Shown: positions 51,212-59,786 of the stretch, piece by piece | Numbering within the stretch: position 1 is the stretch's first letter | Layout of the letters: every line of letters begins with the position of its first letter | Assembly: GCA_035995025.1 (NCBI GenBank) | Contig: DASYKY010000062.1 | Location: forward strand, 89,339-153,338 | DNA from: Actinophytocola sp035995025 | GTDB lineage: Bacteria > Actinomycetota > Actinomycetes > Mycobacteriales > Pseudonocardiaceae | DNA length: 64,000 nucleotides | Reading direction: 5' to 3' | Made by a program: the position numbers and the translations under genes | The notes under the pieces: model-generated | The model's input: only the letters and a program-made list of their open reading frames with translations | What the model was told of the DNA's origin: nothing | The model's database searches: none

Positions 51212-51298
51212 GCGGGCGAACGTAGCCGACCGACGCCACCAGTGGGTGAACTCCGGGCGTCGGAAGCGATTGTCGGTGCCCGCCGCTACCTTGGCCCC

Positions 51299-52396
51299 AT
51301 GAACCTCGATCTCACCGTCACCACGGCGGAGCTGGCCGGTGCCGCCTCAGCGCTGGTGCGGCTGGTGCCGGGCAAGCTCATCGACCCGGTGCTGTCCGGG
51401 TTGCTGCTCTCGGCCGACGAGGGCGGCGTGACGCTGGCCGCCAACGACCGGGAGCGCACGGCACGGCTGGACCGGCCGGCGGTGGTGCACACCGAGGGCC
51501 GGGTGCTGGTGCCGGCCAAGCCGCTGGCCGACACGTTGCGGGCGCTGGAGCAGCCGGAGGTGCGGCTCGTCGTGGAGGGGTCGAAGCTCGCGATCCGCGC
51601 GCCCGGCGCGCGGTACGCGCTGCCGCTGCTGGATGTCGACGTGCATCCGGGGGTCGGCGCGCCGCCCGCGGCCGTGGGCACGGTCGACGGCGCGCAGTTC
51701 TCCTCGGCGCTGTCGACGGTGGCGTCGGCGGCGTCCCGGGACGACGCGCTGCCGATGTTCACCGGCGTGCGCGTCCGGTCCGAGGACGACCGCCTGGTGA
51801 TGCTGGCGACCGACCGGTACCAGATGGCCGTGGCGACGCTGGCGTGGCAGCCGGCCGGCCCGGTCGACGCGCTGGTGCCGGCCGCGCTGCTGACCGAGAT
51901 CGCGAAGCAGGTCGGCGGGCAGGTCGCGCTGCACGCCGACCGTGACCGGTTCGGGCTGGCGTGGGCGCGCTCGGTGATCACGACGTCGGTGCTGGACGGC
52001 AGCTTCCTGCACGAGTCGAAGGTGTCGGTGTCCGATGTGGACACCCGGGTGGAGGTGTCGGCCGACGCGCTCGCCGGGGCGGTGCGCCGGGTGGGCCTGT
52101 ACACCGACGCGCGCGGCGTGATGGTGGTCGAGGTCGGCGACGGCGAGATCCGGCTGCGGGGCACGGACTCCCGCGTCGGCGAGGCGGAGGAGTCGGTCAA
52201 GGCGGCCGTGGACGGCGGCCACACCTCGCCGGCCTACCAGGCCCGCTTCCTGTCGGACGCACTGCGCGCGTTCGCGGGCCGCACCGTGCGGATGGAGATC
52301 CAGCCCGGCATGCGGGCGACGGTGTTCAGCTCCGTGGAGGAGGACGCCCTCGGCCTGCGCTACGTCGTGATGCCCATGCTCCCGCCGAAGCACTGA
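51299..52396 (+). CDS. DNA polymerase III beta clamp paralogue
   Basis: A 365-residue DnaN-fold protein from ATG 51299; TACCTT at 51287-51292 makes it leaderless. Three clamp domains are visible: VTTAELAGAASALVRLVPGK, VDGAQFSSALSTVASAASRDDALPMFTGVRV, and the C-terminal AYQARFLSDALRAF with VMPMLPP, the hydrophobic cleft segment. It is far from any dnaA, gyrB or recF gene, so it is probably a second clamp rather than the essential dnaN. Domain identity is clear; a distinct partner (repair or stress polymerase) is conjecture. Confidence 0.85.
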   Translation: MNLDLTVTTAELAGAASALVRLVPGKLIDPVLSGLLLSADEGGVTLAANDRERTARLDRPAVVHTEGRVLVPAKPLADTLRALEQPEVRLVVEGSKLAIRAPGARYALPLLDVDVHPGVGAPPAAVGTVDGAQFSSALSTVASAASRDDALPMFTGVRVRSEDDRLVMLATDRYQMAVATLAWQPAGPVDALVPAALLTEIAKQVGGQVALHADRDRFGLAWARSVITTSVLDGSFLHESKVSVSDVDTRVEVSADALAGAVRRVGLYTDARGVMVVEVGDGEIRLRGTDSRVGEAEESVKAAVDGGHTSPAYQARFLSDALRAFAGRTVRMEIQPGMRATVFSSVEEDALGLRYVVMPMLPPKH

Positions 52397-52400
52397 CGGG

Positions 52401-53177
52401 TTAGCGGCCGCGGAGGTAGTCGAGCTGGGCGCGGACCGACCACTCGGCCGGCGCCCACAGGGACTTGTCCACGTCCGCGTACACGAGCTCCACGATCTGC
52501 CGGGCCGTCGCGTCCTCGCCGAGGGTGGACAGCGCCCGGCGGACCTGGCCGAGGCGCTCCTCGCGGTGCGCCAGGTACTCGGCCGCCGTCGCCGCCACGT
52601 CCGGGAGCTCCTGGCCGTGGCCGGGCAGCGCGAGCGTGCCCGGCGGCTCGGCGATCAGGCGGCGCAGCGTGGACAGGTACGGGCCGAGGTCGGAGATCAC
52701 CGTCGTCCCACGGCCCAGCACCGAGTCGCCGGTCAACATCGCCGCGGCGCCGTCGTGGGTCACCCGCAGGCAGACCGAGTCCGCGGTGTGGCCGGGGGTG
52801 TGCAGCACGCGGAAGGCCAGCCCCGCCGCCGTGAACTCCTCGTCGTCGGCGAGCGGCGCGGCCGACCGGCAACGGTCGGGGTCGAACGCGCGCACCGGCG
52901 CGTCCGTGCGGGCGGCGAGCCACGGCGCGCCCTGGGCGTGGTCGGCGTGGTGGTGCGTCAGGACGATGAGCTCGACCGGGGCCACGTCGAGAACCGCCGA
53001 GAGGTGCGGCTCGTCCTCGTAGCCGGGGTCCACCACGACCACCGCGGCCGAGCCCGGGGCGCGCAGCAGCCACGTGTTCGTGCCCTCCAGCGTCATCGAG
53101 CCCGGGTTGTCCTCCAGGAGAACCGACGCCGCGGGCGTCACCGGGCGCAGCTCGCCGTACGCCGGGTGACCGGTCAT
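52401..53177 (-). CDS. Metallo-beta-lactamase fold hydrolase (Rv3677c-like)
   Basis: A 258-residue protein from ATG 53177 (ATGA overlap with the NUDIX gene). Zinc motif THHHADHAQG, His in LHTPGHTADS, Asp in LTGDSVLG and His in LALPGHG. A helical C-terminal extension (AEYLAHREERLGQVRRAL, LYADVDKSLW-type) resembles LACTB2/Rv3677c. It is likely a cytoplasmic thioesterase-, RNase- or hydrolase-type enzyme. No signal peptide, so not an antibiotic-degrading exoenzyme. Confidence 0.88.
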   Translation of the reverse strand: MTGHPAYGELRPVTPAASVLLEDNPGSMTLEGTNTWLLRAPGSAAVVVVDPGYEDEPHLSAVLDVAPVELIVLTHHHADHAQGAPWLAARTDAPVRAFDPDRCRSAAPLADDEEFTAAGLAFRVLHTPGHTADSVCLRVTHDGAAAMLTGDSVLGRGTTVISDLGPYLSTLRRLIAEPPGTLALPGHGQELPDVAATAAEYLAHREERLGQVRRALSTLGEDATARQIVELVYADVDKSLWAPAEWSVRAQLDYLRGR

Positions 53178-54022
53178 GCCGGGTCCAGGTGGGACGCCGC
53201 CGACTCGTAGCCGGGGTCGCCGGGCAGCACGATGCGCAACACGCCGCCGTCGCGCGCCACGCGCGGCATCAGCTTCTCGATCGTCCGCTCGCGGCCCATC
53301 GCGTCCGCGACCGACGCGCAGTCCTCCAGCTCCGCGAGCGTGACCCACGTCGGCGGCAGCAGGCCGACCTCGCCCGCCTTCCACTGGTCGAGCGTCCGCG
53401 CCGGCAGGTCCCACCGGGTGTCCGCGGCCTCGGACGTGTCGCCGTCCGGGCGCTGCCCCTGCGGCACCCTGGCCAGGAAGAACCGCGCGTCGAAACGGCG
53501 GCGCTCCTCCTCCGGCGTCACCCAGTTCGACCACGGCCGCAGCAGGTCCGCGCGCAGCACCAGGCCCGCCTCGGCCAGGAAGCCCGCCAGCGACAGCTCA
53601 CGGTTCACCAGCTGCGCCCGCGCCTCCGCGAACGGGCGCACGTCCGACACGACCGACTCCTCCGACGGCCCGGCCAGCAGCACGCCGGACTCCTCGAACG
53701 TCTCGCGCACCGCCGCGCACACCAGCGCCCGCGCCAGGCCGAGGTCGCAGGAGAACCGGGACGCCCACCAGGCGGGCGGCGGGCCGTGCCAGGCCAGCGA
53801 CGTGTCCGCGTCGCGCCGGTCCACTCCACCGCCGGGGAACACCGTCATGCCGCCCGCGAACGGCATGCCCGCGACGCGCCGCTGCAGGAACACCTCCAGC
53901 CCGCCGCCGGTGTCGCGCACCAGCATCACCGTCGCGGCGTCCTTCGGCGTCGCGGGCGGGTCCGGGACCTCCGGCGGGACGAAGCCCTCCGGCAGGACGA
54001 GTTCCTTCGGCAGCTCACGCAC
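53174..54022 (-). CDS. NUDIX hydrolase (NUDT19-like)
   Basis: A 282-residue protein, upstream of and overlapping the MBL gene. NUDIX box split as in NUDT19-type enzymes: FAGGMTVFPGGGVDRRD, then after an insert LVCAAVRETFEESGVLL with the REx2EE-like metal site. C-terminal helical part (TLAELEDCASVADAMGRERTIEKL). Probably hydrolyses a CoA ester or nucleotide derivative; substrate unknown. Confidence 0.82.
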   Translation of the reverse strand: MRELPKELVLPEGFVPPEVPDPPATPKDAATVMLVRDTGGGLEVFLQRRVAGMPFAGGMTVFPGGGVDRRDADTSLAWHGPPPAWWASRFSCDLGLARALVCAAVRETFEESGVLLAGPSEESVVSDVRPFAEARAQLVNRELSLAGFLAEAGLVLRADLLRPWSNWVTPEEERRRFDARFFLARVPQGQRPDGDTSEAADTRWDLPARTLDQWKAGEVGLLPPTWVTLAELEDCASVADAMGRERTIEKLMPRVARDGGVLRIVLPGDPGYESAASHLDPA

Positions 54023-54069
54023 ACGCCGAGCCTACGCAGAACCGGCCCGGGAACCGGCAGGATGTGACC

Positions 54070-54993
54070 ATGAACGACACACGGCTGCGCATGGGACTGG
54101 TCGGCGCGGGACCCTGGGCACGCAAGGTCCACGGACCGGGCGTCGTCGCCCATCCCGGTACGGAGCTGGCCGCGGTGTGGGCACGCCGCCCCGAGGCCGC
54201 GGCCGAGGTCGCCGCGCTCACCGGCGCCACGCCGGTCACGGACTTCGACGACCTGCTCGCCACCGTCGACGCCGTCACGTTCGCCGTGCCGCCCGCGGTC
54301 CAGGCGCCGCTCGCGCTGCGCGCCCTCGAGGCGGGCAAGCACCTGGTGCTGGAGAAGCCGCTGGCCGGCAGCGTCGAGGAGGCCGAGCAGCTGGTCGCCG
54401 CGGCCGAGCGGGCCGGCGTCGCCACGCTGATGATGCTGACGTTCCGTTACGCGGGCGAGACGATCGACTGGCTGGAGAGCGTGCACCGCACCGGCGGCTG
54501 GTACGGCGGCTCGGCGCGCTGGATGTCCGGCACGCTGCTCGACGTCAAGTACGAGGCGTCCCGCTGGCGGCACGACGGCGGCGCGCTCGCCGACATCGGC
54601 CCGCACGTGTTCGACCTGCTCGACGCCGCGCTCGGGCCGGTCACCGGCGTGCTCGACGCGCACTTCACCGAGCCCGGCGCCGTGTGGCACGTCCTGCTGT
54701 CCCACGAGGGCGGCGTGACGAGCAGCGCCACGCTCACCATGCACACGCCGGCCGACCCGCAGATCACCGACTTCGCCGTCTACGGCGAGCACGGCTACCG
54801 CGAGTTCGACGCGACCGGCGACGCGGGCGGGCGCTACGCCGCGCTCCTGAGCGACCTCCTCAGCATGGTGCACAACGGCGGCACGGCCCACCCGTGCGAC
54901 ATCCGCCGCGGCCTGCACATCCAGCGCCTGCTGCAGGAGGTCACCGACCGGGTCACCGAGCGCGACACCGACCGTCAGGTGGCCGGCGGGTAG
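54070..54993 (+). CDS. Gfo/Idh/MocA family oxidoreductase
   Basis: A 307-residue protein; ATG 54070 is chosen because AGGA lies 8 nt before it. Rossmann fold GLVGAGPWARKVHGPG, then the family motif LEKPLAGSVEEAEQL with Lys in EKP. Residues 120-305 are the mixed C-terminal domain, including GGALADIGPHVFDLLDA with the conserved Asp-x3-His. Probable NAD(P)-dependent sugar or small-molecule dehydrogenase; substrate unknown. Divergent from the NUDIX gene. Confidence 0.88.
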   Translation: MNDTRLRMGLVGAGPWARKVHGPGVVAHPGTELAAVWARRPEAAAEVAALTGATPVTDFDDLLATVDAVTFAVPPAVQAPLALRALEAGKHLVLEKPLAGSVEEAEQLVAAAERAGVATLMMLTFRYAGETIDWLESVHRTGGWYGGSARWMSGTLLDVKYEASRWRHDGGALADIGPHVFDLLDAALGPVTGVLDAHFTEPGAVWHVLLSHEGGVTSSATLTMHTPADPQITDFAVYGEHGYREFDATGDAGGRYAALLSDLLSMVHNGGTAHPCDIRRGLHIQRLLQEVTDRVTERDTDRQVAGG

Positions 54994-56534
54994 CCACGCC
55001 CCTCCGGGTTCGGCTGAACGCCGTTGATCACCACGGGCCCGGACGACCGCGTCGAGTCGAACTTGCCGTGCCGGCCCGACCACGTGCTCGACGACGTCGA
55101 GCCGTGGTCCTCCTGCTCGCGCCGGGCCAGCTCGTCCTGCAGCTCACGTAGCAGGCTGCGCTCCTGGGTGTTGAGGATGTCGTCCCCGAACGCCGCGGCG
55201 TGGCCGTCCTTGCCGGCCGGCATGAGCCGCGGCCGGGTGGCGTCCTTCGACTTCGCCCGGCGCCGCGGCGAGGGCCGCGAGTTCGTCGGCGTGTCCATGC
55301 GCAGCGCGGACGGCGGCAGGCCCGCTGGCTCGTCGCCGGGCTCGTCGGGCAGCCGCTCCTGCGCGAACACGGCCGTCTGCTCGGCCGGGTTCGGCGGCGG
55401 CACCGTCCGGTCACCACGCGCCGCGTGCAGGTCCACGGGCGGCGGCAGGCCGGGCCCGGGCTCCGGCTCGTCGGGCCGGCGCAGCTCCATCGGCGGCGGC
55501 AGCGTCCGCTCCACCGGCTCGACCGGGCGCAGCTCGACGGGCGGTGGGAACGCGCCCCGCGGCGGGGTCGGCAGCGAGTCCGGGTCGGCGCGGTGCAGCT
55601 CGATCGGCGGCGCCAGCTCCGCCGCCGCCCCGGCCCCGCCGCGCAGCTGCACGGGCGGCACCGCGGGCGGGGACGCCTGCGGCAGCTCGATGGGCGGCGG
55701 CAGCGTGTGGCCGGTGTCGGTGCCCAGGTCCGCGGGCGCCTCGGCCCGCGGCAGGTCGACCGGCTGCGGCAGCACGCGCCGCGACTCGGCCGGGACGGGT
55801 TCGGCCGGCTCCACCGGCTGGTCGTAGCGCCGCTCGCCGCCGAACGCCTGCGCTCGGACGGGCTCCGCCGGGCTCATTCGCGGCATGTCACCCGAACCCG
55901 GCTCATCAAAAGGGACCTGGCGCGCGCAGCGCATCGCCTCCTGGTGGTAGTCGGTCGGCTGGTTGCCGTCCACCAGGACCTCGACCGACGCCCGGATGCC
56001 CGCGCGGCGCAGCGCGTACTCCACTCGGTAGGCGGTCGCCGGGGCGAACCCGCCCGGGCCGACCCCGATCAGCACGACCCGGTGCGGCACCGGCCCGGAC
56101 ACCGGGCCCGCGGGCGAGAGCCGCCACACGCACCACACCGACCGCACGTCCGGCAGCACGTCCAGCACCGGCCGCACGGCCTCGGCGACGCCCCGGTCCG
56201 GCTCCTGGCCCTCGACCGCGCCGATCGCGAAGCGGTGGTGGACCGACGGCGCCGGGTCCCGGACGACGAGCCGGTCGATGACCGCCGGGTCGAGGTAGGT
56301 GTCCGCGAACAACGACTCGAGGTCGCGCTGCTGGTTCTTGGTCAGCATCACGCGACCGGCCACGAGGCAGCCGGCGGCGAACTCCAGTGACCGGTCCAGC
56401 TCGGCGGAGGCGAGCATCTGGCGCGCGTCGGCCAAAGCGTCGTCGTCCAGCCGGCCGGCGAGGCTCAGCAGGAGATCGTGTATCCGGACCGGCAACGCGA
56501 CACCCGGCCGGCTCCCCCTTGGGACCTGGGTCAC
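54975..56534 (-). CDS. Proline-rich repeat protein with paralogous N-terminal domain
   Basis: A 519-residue protein from GTG 56534 (GGGAG upstream). Residues 1-210 are a folded domain (LPVRIHDLLLSLAGRLDDDAL, LESLFADTYLDP, VVLIGVGPGGF) resembling the neighbour at 56585. Then about eight repeats of LPPPxELxxAxP form (LPQPVDLPRAE, LPPPIELPQAS, PVELRPVEP, LPPPMELRRPD), and a basic C terminus with RRRAKSKD. No signal peptide or membrane helix. It may be a scaffold whose proline repeats bind partners. Family unknown. Confidence 0.7.
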   Translation of the reverse strand: MTQVPRGSRPGVALPVRIHDLLLSLAGRLDDDALADARQMLASAELDRSLEFAAGCLVAGRVMLTKNQQRDLESLFADTYLDPAVIDRLVVRDPAPSVHHRFAIGAVEGQEPDRGVAEAVRPVLDVLPDVRSVWCVWRLSPAGPVSGPVPHRVVLIGVGPGGFAPATAYRVEYALRRAGIRASVEVLVDGNQPTDYHQEAMRCARQVPFDEPGSGDMPRMSPAEPVRAQAFGGERRYDQPVEPAEPVPAESRRVLPQPVDLPRAEAPADLGTDTGHTLPPPIELPQASPPAVPPVQLRGGAGAAAELAPPIELHRADPDSLPTPPRGAFPPPVELRPVEPVERTLPPPMELRRPDEPEPGPGLPPPVDLHAARGDRTVPPPNPAEQTAVFAQERLPDEPGDEPAGLPPSALRMDTPTNSRPSPRRRAKSKDATRPRLMPAGKDGHAAAFGDDILNTQERSLLRELQDELARREQEDHGSTSSSTWSGRHGKFDSTRSSGPVVINGVQPNPEGRGYPPAT

Positions 56535-56584
56535 GGTCGGCTCCCTTCGCTCGTCATCTTGTCGACGCGCGGAAAGGGAGCCCC

Positions 56585-57193
56585 TCAGCCCTGGCGAACG
56601 ACCATCCCGGGCAGCAACGGCTCGGATGCCGCGAGCGCCGCCTGGTGATAAGGCGGAAGGTCGATGCCCTCCGGCATGACCTCGACCCCCGGCTCGTGCG
56701 TGCCGAGCGCCCGCAGCACACGCTGCAGCTCCCCGGTCAGGCGAGCGCAGCCGGCTGTAGCCGTGACAAGCACGATCCTGGTGGCCGGACCCAGGCCGGA
56801 CCGATGCCGTCGCCAACTCCCACGCACGTCGACCAACTCGGGACGGCCGTGGAGGACCGCCCCAAGCACTACCGCTTCAGAGTCCCCTGTGTTCACCCGT
56901 TCGGGGGACTCCGATGTGAATGTGTAGTCGACTTCGTCGATTTGGTCCACCCAGGGCACCGCGTGCAGCCGGCCCGCGTCGGCACCCGCGTCCAGCAACG
57001 CGGCGTTGAGCAGCAGAGACTCGCGCGCGGTGATCGCGACACGTTCCCTGAGCAAAGTCAGCGGCAGCGCGCGGGCGAGCGCGTCGAGTGCGCCGCCGGC
57101 CAGCCAGTCGCGCAGCCGCCACAGCTGGCGGTCCGGCAGCCGGCCGGCCAGCCGGAGGAGCAGCTCATGGCAGGAGTCTTCGATCTCGGGCAT
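56585..57193 (-). CDS. Paralogue of the proline-rich protein's N-terminal domain
   Basis: A 202-residue protein 50 nt upstream of the proline-rich gene. ELLLRLAGRLPDRQLWRLRDWL matches RIHDLLLSLAGRLDDDAL... of the neighbour; further matches are VDQIDEVDYTFTS-type core and PEGIDLPPYHQAALAAS against the neighbour's QPTDYHQEAMRCA. It lacks the proline repeats. The two proteins probably pair. No known family. Confidence 0.65.
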   Translation of the reverse strand: MPEIEDSCHELLLRLAGRLPDRQLWRLRDWLAGGALDALARALPLTLLRERVAITARESLLLNAALLDAGADAGRLHAVPWVDQIDEVDYTFTSESPERVNTGDSEAVVLGAVLHGRPELVDVRGSWRRHRSGLGPATRIVLVTATAGCARLTGELQRVLRALGTHEPGVEVMPEGIDLPPYHQAALAASEPLLPGMVVRQG

Positions 57194-57219
57194 TGCGGTC
57201 TCCCAGGTCTCTCCGGCGG

Positions 57220-57690
57220 TTATCCGGACACCTCGACGATCAGCTCGACCTCGACGGGCACGCCCAGCGGCAGCTCCGCGACCCCGACCGCGGAGCGGGC
57301 GTGGTGGCCCGCGTCCCCGAAGACCTCGCCGAGCAGCTCGGACGCGCCGTTGACCACCGCCGGCTGGCCGGTGAAGCCCTCGGCCGACGCGACGAAGCCG
57401 ACGACCTTGACCACGCGCGTGATCGCGTCGACGCCGACCAGGTCGTGCACCGCGGCCAGCGCGTTCAGCGCGCAGGTGCGGGAGTGCGACTTGGCCTCCT
57501 CGGGGCTGATCTCCTGGCCGACCTTGCCGGTGGCCGCGATCGTCCCGTTCACGAACGGCACCTGGCCGGCGGTGTAGACCAGGTTCCCGGTGCGCACCGC
57601 GGGCACGTAGGCCCCGGCGGGCGCGGGCACGGCGGGCAGCTCGATACCCAGCTCGGCGAGCCGATCGCTCCAGGTCATCTGTCTACTCAC
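57220..57690 (-). CDS. RidA family protein
   Basis: A 156-residue RidA/YjgF-like protein. GTG 57690 overlaps the DUF4177 stop; ATG 57678 is an alternative start. Trimer-forming pattern with VYTAGQVPFVNG, SRTCALNALAAV and a C-terminal LGVPVEVELIVEV, but the Arg of the classical deaminase site is not evident at the usual position, so it may act on other substrates. In mycobacteria Rv3678c occupies this place. Confidence 0.85.
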   Translation of the reverse strand: MSRQMTWSDRLAELGIELPAVPAPAGAYVPAVRTGNLVYTAGQVPFVNGTIAATGKVGQEISPEEAKSHSRTCALNALAAVHDLVGVDAITRVVKVVGFVASAEGFTGQPAVVNGASELLGEVFGDAGHHARSAVGVAELPLGVPVEVELIVEVSG

Positions 57691-57845
57691 GCACCCCTCG
57701 GCCGCTTGAGGTAGGCCACCATCTGCTCGCCGGTCGGACCGGGCAGCACCGTCACGAGCTCCCAGCCGTCCTCACCCCACTGGTCGAGGATCTGCTTGGT
57801 CGCGTGGACCAGCAGCGGCACGGTGGCGTACTCCCACTTCGTCAT
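57687..57845 (-). CDS. Small DUF4177-like protein
   Basis: A 52-residue protein from ATG 57845, ending GTGA into RidA. The sequence (MTKWEYATVPLLVHATKQIL...WGEDGWELVTVLPGP) has the DUF4177 signature WEY...LN..G..GWELV. Small, cytoplasmic, of unknown role. It corresponds to the Rv3678A position next to Rv3678c. Confidence 0.75.
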   Translation of the reverse strand: MTKWEYATVPLLVHATKQILDQWGEDGWELVTVLPGPTGEQMVAYLKRPRGA

Positions 57846-57888
57846 GGACCCGGACGTTACCCGGCGGGGCGGCGCCTATCGTCGCGGC

Positions 57889-58365
57889 ATGGCGCAGGAG
57901 ATCTCCGTTCGCGGCGCGACCCTCGACGACGTCCCCGACCTCGTCGAACTGCGTGGCCTGCTGTTCGCCCACATGGCAGACGGGTGGGGCCCGCCGACCG
58001 CCGGCGCGGGCTGGCAGGAGGCGTGCGCGGCCGCGTTCGCCGGGCAGCTGAGCACCGACCGGATGCGGGTGCTGGTGATCGACGGCGACGGGGAGGTGGC
58101 CGCGTGCGGGCTGGGCGTGGTCGACCAGCGCCTGCCGAGCCCGTACAACGCGAGCGGGCTGGTCGGTCACGTCTTCGGCATCGTCACCCGCCCGGGTTAC
58201 CGCAAGCGGGGCTACGCCCGCGCGGTCGTGACCGGGCTGCTCGCCTGGTTCGACGCCCGCGGGCTCACCCGGGTCGACCTGAACGCGAGCGCGGACGGCC
58301 AGTCGCTGTACCGCAGCCTCGGGTTCGCGATGCACCCGGACCCGGAGATGCGCCGGAGCCGCTGA
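57889..58365 (+). CDS. GNAT family N-acetyltransferase
   Basis: A 158-residue protein from ATG 57889; TATCGT at 57877-57882 suggests a leaderless start. Acetyl-CoA loop VTRPGYRKRGYARAVV carries the Q/RxxGxG/A-type motif (RKRGYA), preceded by VGHVFGIV and followed by SLYRSLGF. Short form of GNAT with no second domain. Substrate unknown. Confidence 0.85.
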   Translation: MAQEISVRGATLDDVPDLVELRGLLFAHMADGWGPPTAGAGWQEACAAAFAGQLSTDRMRVLVIDGDGEVAACGLGVVDQRLPSPYNASGLVGHVFGIVTRPGYRKRGYARAVVTGLLAWFDARGLTRVDLNASADGQSLYRSLGFAMHPDPEMRRSR

Positions 58366-58389
58366 CCGATCCCGGCTAGGGTTTGCCGG

Positions 58390-58641
58390 ATGGAAGGCTG
58401 GCGGGTGCTCGCGACCGTCCTGCTCGCGGTCGCCGGGTTCGTGATCGTGCTGCTCACCATGGCCAAGACGCGCGACCGGCGCGACGCCACGAGCGGCCAG
58501 GTGGCGCTGAACGGCGTGATCAGCTTCACCGTCCTGGTCGTGCTGTGCGTGCTGACGCTGACCGTGCTGACGCCCACCGTCGCGTGGATCCTCGTCGGCG
58601 TCGTCGCGGCGGCCGTGACCGTGATGCTGCTCGCTAGTTGA
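58390..58641 (+). CDS. Small two-helix membrane protein
   Basis: An 83-residue protein from ATG 58390 with TAGGGT at 58377-58382 (leaderless spacing 7). One transmembrane helix at 5-24 (RVLATVLLAVAGFVIVLLTM), a KTRDRRDATS loop, and a second long hydrophobic stretch (ISFTVLVVLCVLTLTVL plus VGVVAAAVTVMLLAS). No family known. Confidence 0.7.
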   Translation: MEGWRVLATVLLAVAGFVIVLLTMAKTRDRRDATSGQVALNGVISFTVLVVLCVLTLTVLTPTVAWILVGVVAAAVTVMLLAS

Positions 58642-58686
58642 GCGCCTGTCGGGCGCCCGTCCGAACAGCCCACATACCCTGAAGTC

Positions 58687-59688
58687 GTGACCACTTCCGC
58701 CCCCTGGCCCCAGCAGGTCAGTCGCGCGCGGCTGCACGTGGTGACCGGCAAGGGCGGCACCGGAAAGACCACCGTCGCGGCCGCGCTCGCGCTGGCGCTG
58801 GCGACCGGCGGGCGGCGCGTCCTGCTCGTCGAGGTCGAGGGCCGGCAGGGCATCGCCCAGCTCTTCGACACCCAGCCGCTGCCCTACGCCGAGAAGCGGA
58901 TCGCCGCCGCGCCGGGCGGCGGGGAGGTCCACGCGCTGCACGTGGACGCCGAGGCGGCGCTGCTCGAGTACTTCACGATGTTCTACAACCTGGGCTTCGC
59001 CGGCCGCACGCTGCGCCGGATGGGCGCCATCGAGTTCGCCACCACGCTCGCGCCGGGCCTGCGCGACGTGCTGCTGACCGGCAAGGTCAAGGAGACCGTC
59101 GGCCGCACCGACGGCAACGGCCGGCACGTGTACGACGCGGTCGTGCTGGACGCGCCGCCGACGGGCCGGATCGTGAAGTTCCTCGACGTCACCAAGGCCA
59201 TGGCCGACCTGGCGAAGGTCGGCCCGATCAAGGGCCAGAGCGACGGCGTGGTGCGGCTGCTGCACTCGCAGGACACCGCCGTGCACGTGGTGACGCTGCT
59301 GGAGGAGATGCCCGTCCGGGAGACCCTCGAGGCGATCGCCGAGCTGTCCGCCGCCGACCTGCGGCCCGGCGCGGTGATCGTCAACCGGGTCCGCCCGCCG
59401 CGGCTGCCCGCCCGCTCGGTCACCCGCGCCGCAGGCGGCCGCGTCGACGCCGGCCGCGTGCGCGCCGGGCTGACCAGCGCCGGGCTGGACCTGACCCCGG
59501 AGGACGTCGACGGGCTGGTCGGCGAGACCGTCGAGCACGCCATCCGGGTACTCGCCGAGCAGAGCGCCCGCGAGCAGCTCACCGAGGTCGACCTGCCGGC
59601 CATCGAGCTGCCGGACGTCAACGAGGGGATCGACACCGCGGCCCTGTACGAGCTGGCCGAGGCCCTGGTGGAGCAGGGGGTGCGGTGA
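58687..59688 (+). CDS. ArsA/GET3-family ATPase (first)
   Basis: A 333-residue P-loop ATPase, GTG 58687 with TACCCT at 58675-58680 (leaderless). Walker A KGGTGKTT (deviant ArsA type), switch I-like YDAVVLDAPPTGRIVKFL, and a C-terminal part with VVTLLEEMPVRETLEAI and NRVRPPRLP. In mycobacteria Rv3679 pairs with Rv3680; the two ATPases form a stable complex linked to envelope or anionic nanocage-type assemblies. Here the second member follows directly. Confidence 0.88.
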   Translation: MTTSAPWPQQVSRARLHVVTGKGGTGKTTVAAALALALATGGRRVLLVEVEGRQGIAQLFDTQPLPYAEKRIAAAPGGGEVHALHVDAEAALLEYFTMFYNLGFAGRTLRRMGAIEFATTLAPGLRDVLLTGKVKETVGRTDGNGRHVYDAVVLDAPPTGRIVKFLDVTKAMADLAKVGPIKGQSDGVVRLLHSQDTAVHVVTLLEEMPVRETLEAIAELSAADLRPGAVIVNRVRPPRLPARSVTRAAGGRVDAGRVRAGLTSAGLDLTPEDVDGLVGETVEHAIRVLAEQSAREQLTEVDLPAIELPDVNEGIDTAALYELAEALVEQGVR

Positions 59689-59696
59689 GCGAGCTT

Positions 59697-59760
59697 GCGA
59701 GCGAACCAATGACACAGGGCGACCGCGAGCGGACCAATGTCACGGGGCGACCGCGAGCGG
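59697..59760 (+). repeat. 28-bp tandem repeat between the two ArsA-like genes
   Basis: GCGAGCGAACCAATGACACA... at 59697-59724 repeats as GCGAGCGGACCAATGTCACG... at 59725-59752, with a partial third copy to 59760. The unit is not a multiple of three, so it shifts the frame of any reading started at 59685. It looks like a mobile or slippage-derived intergenic repeat. Confidence 0.7.
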
Positions 59761-59786
59761 CGGCACCGAGCCGGCGAGGGGCCGTC

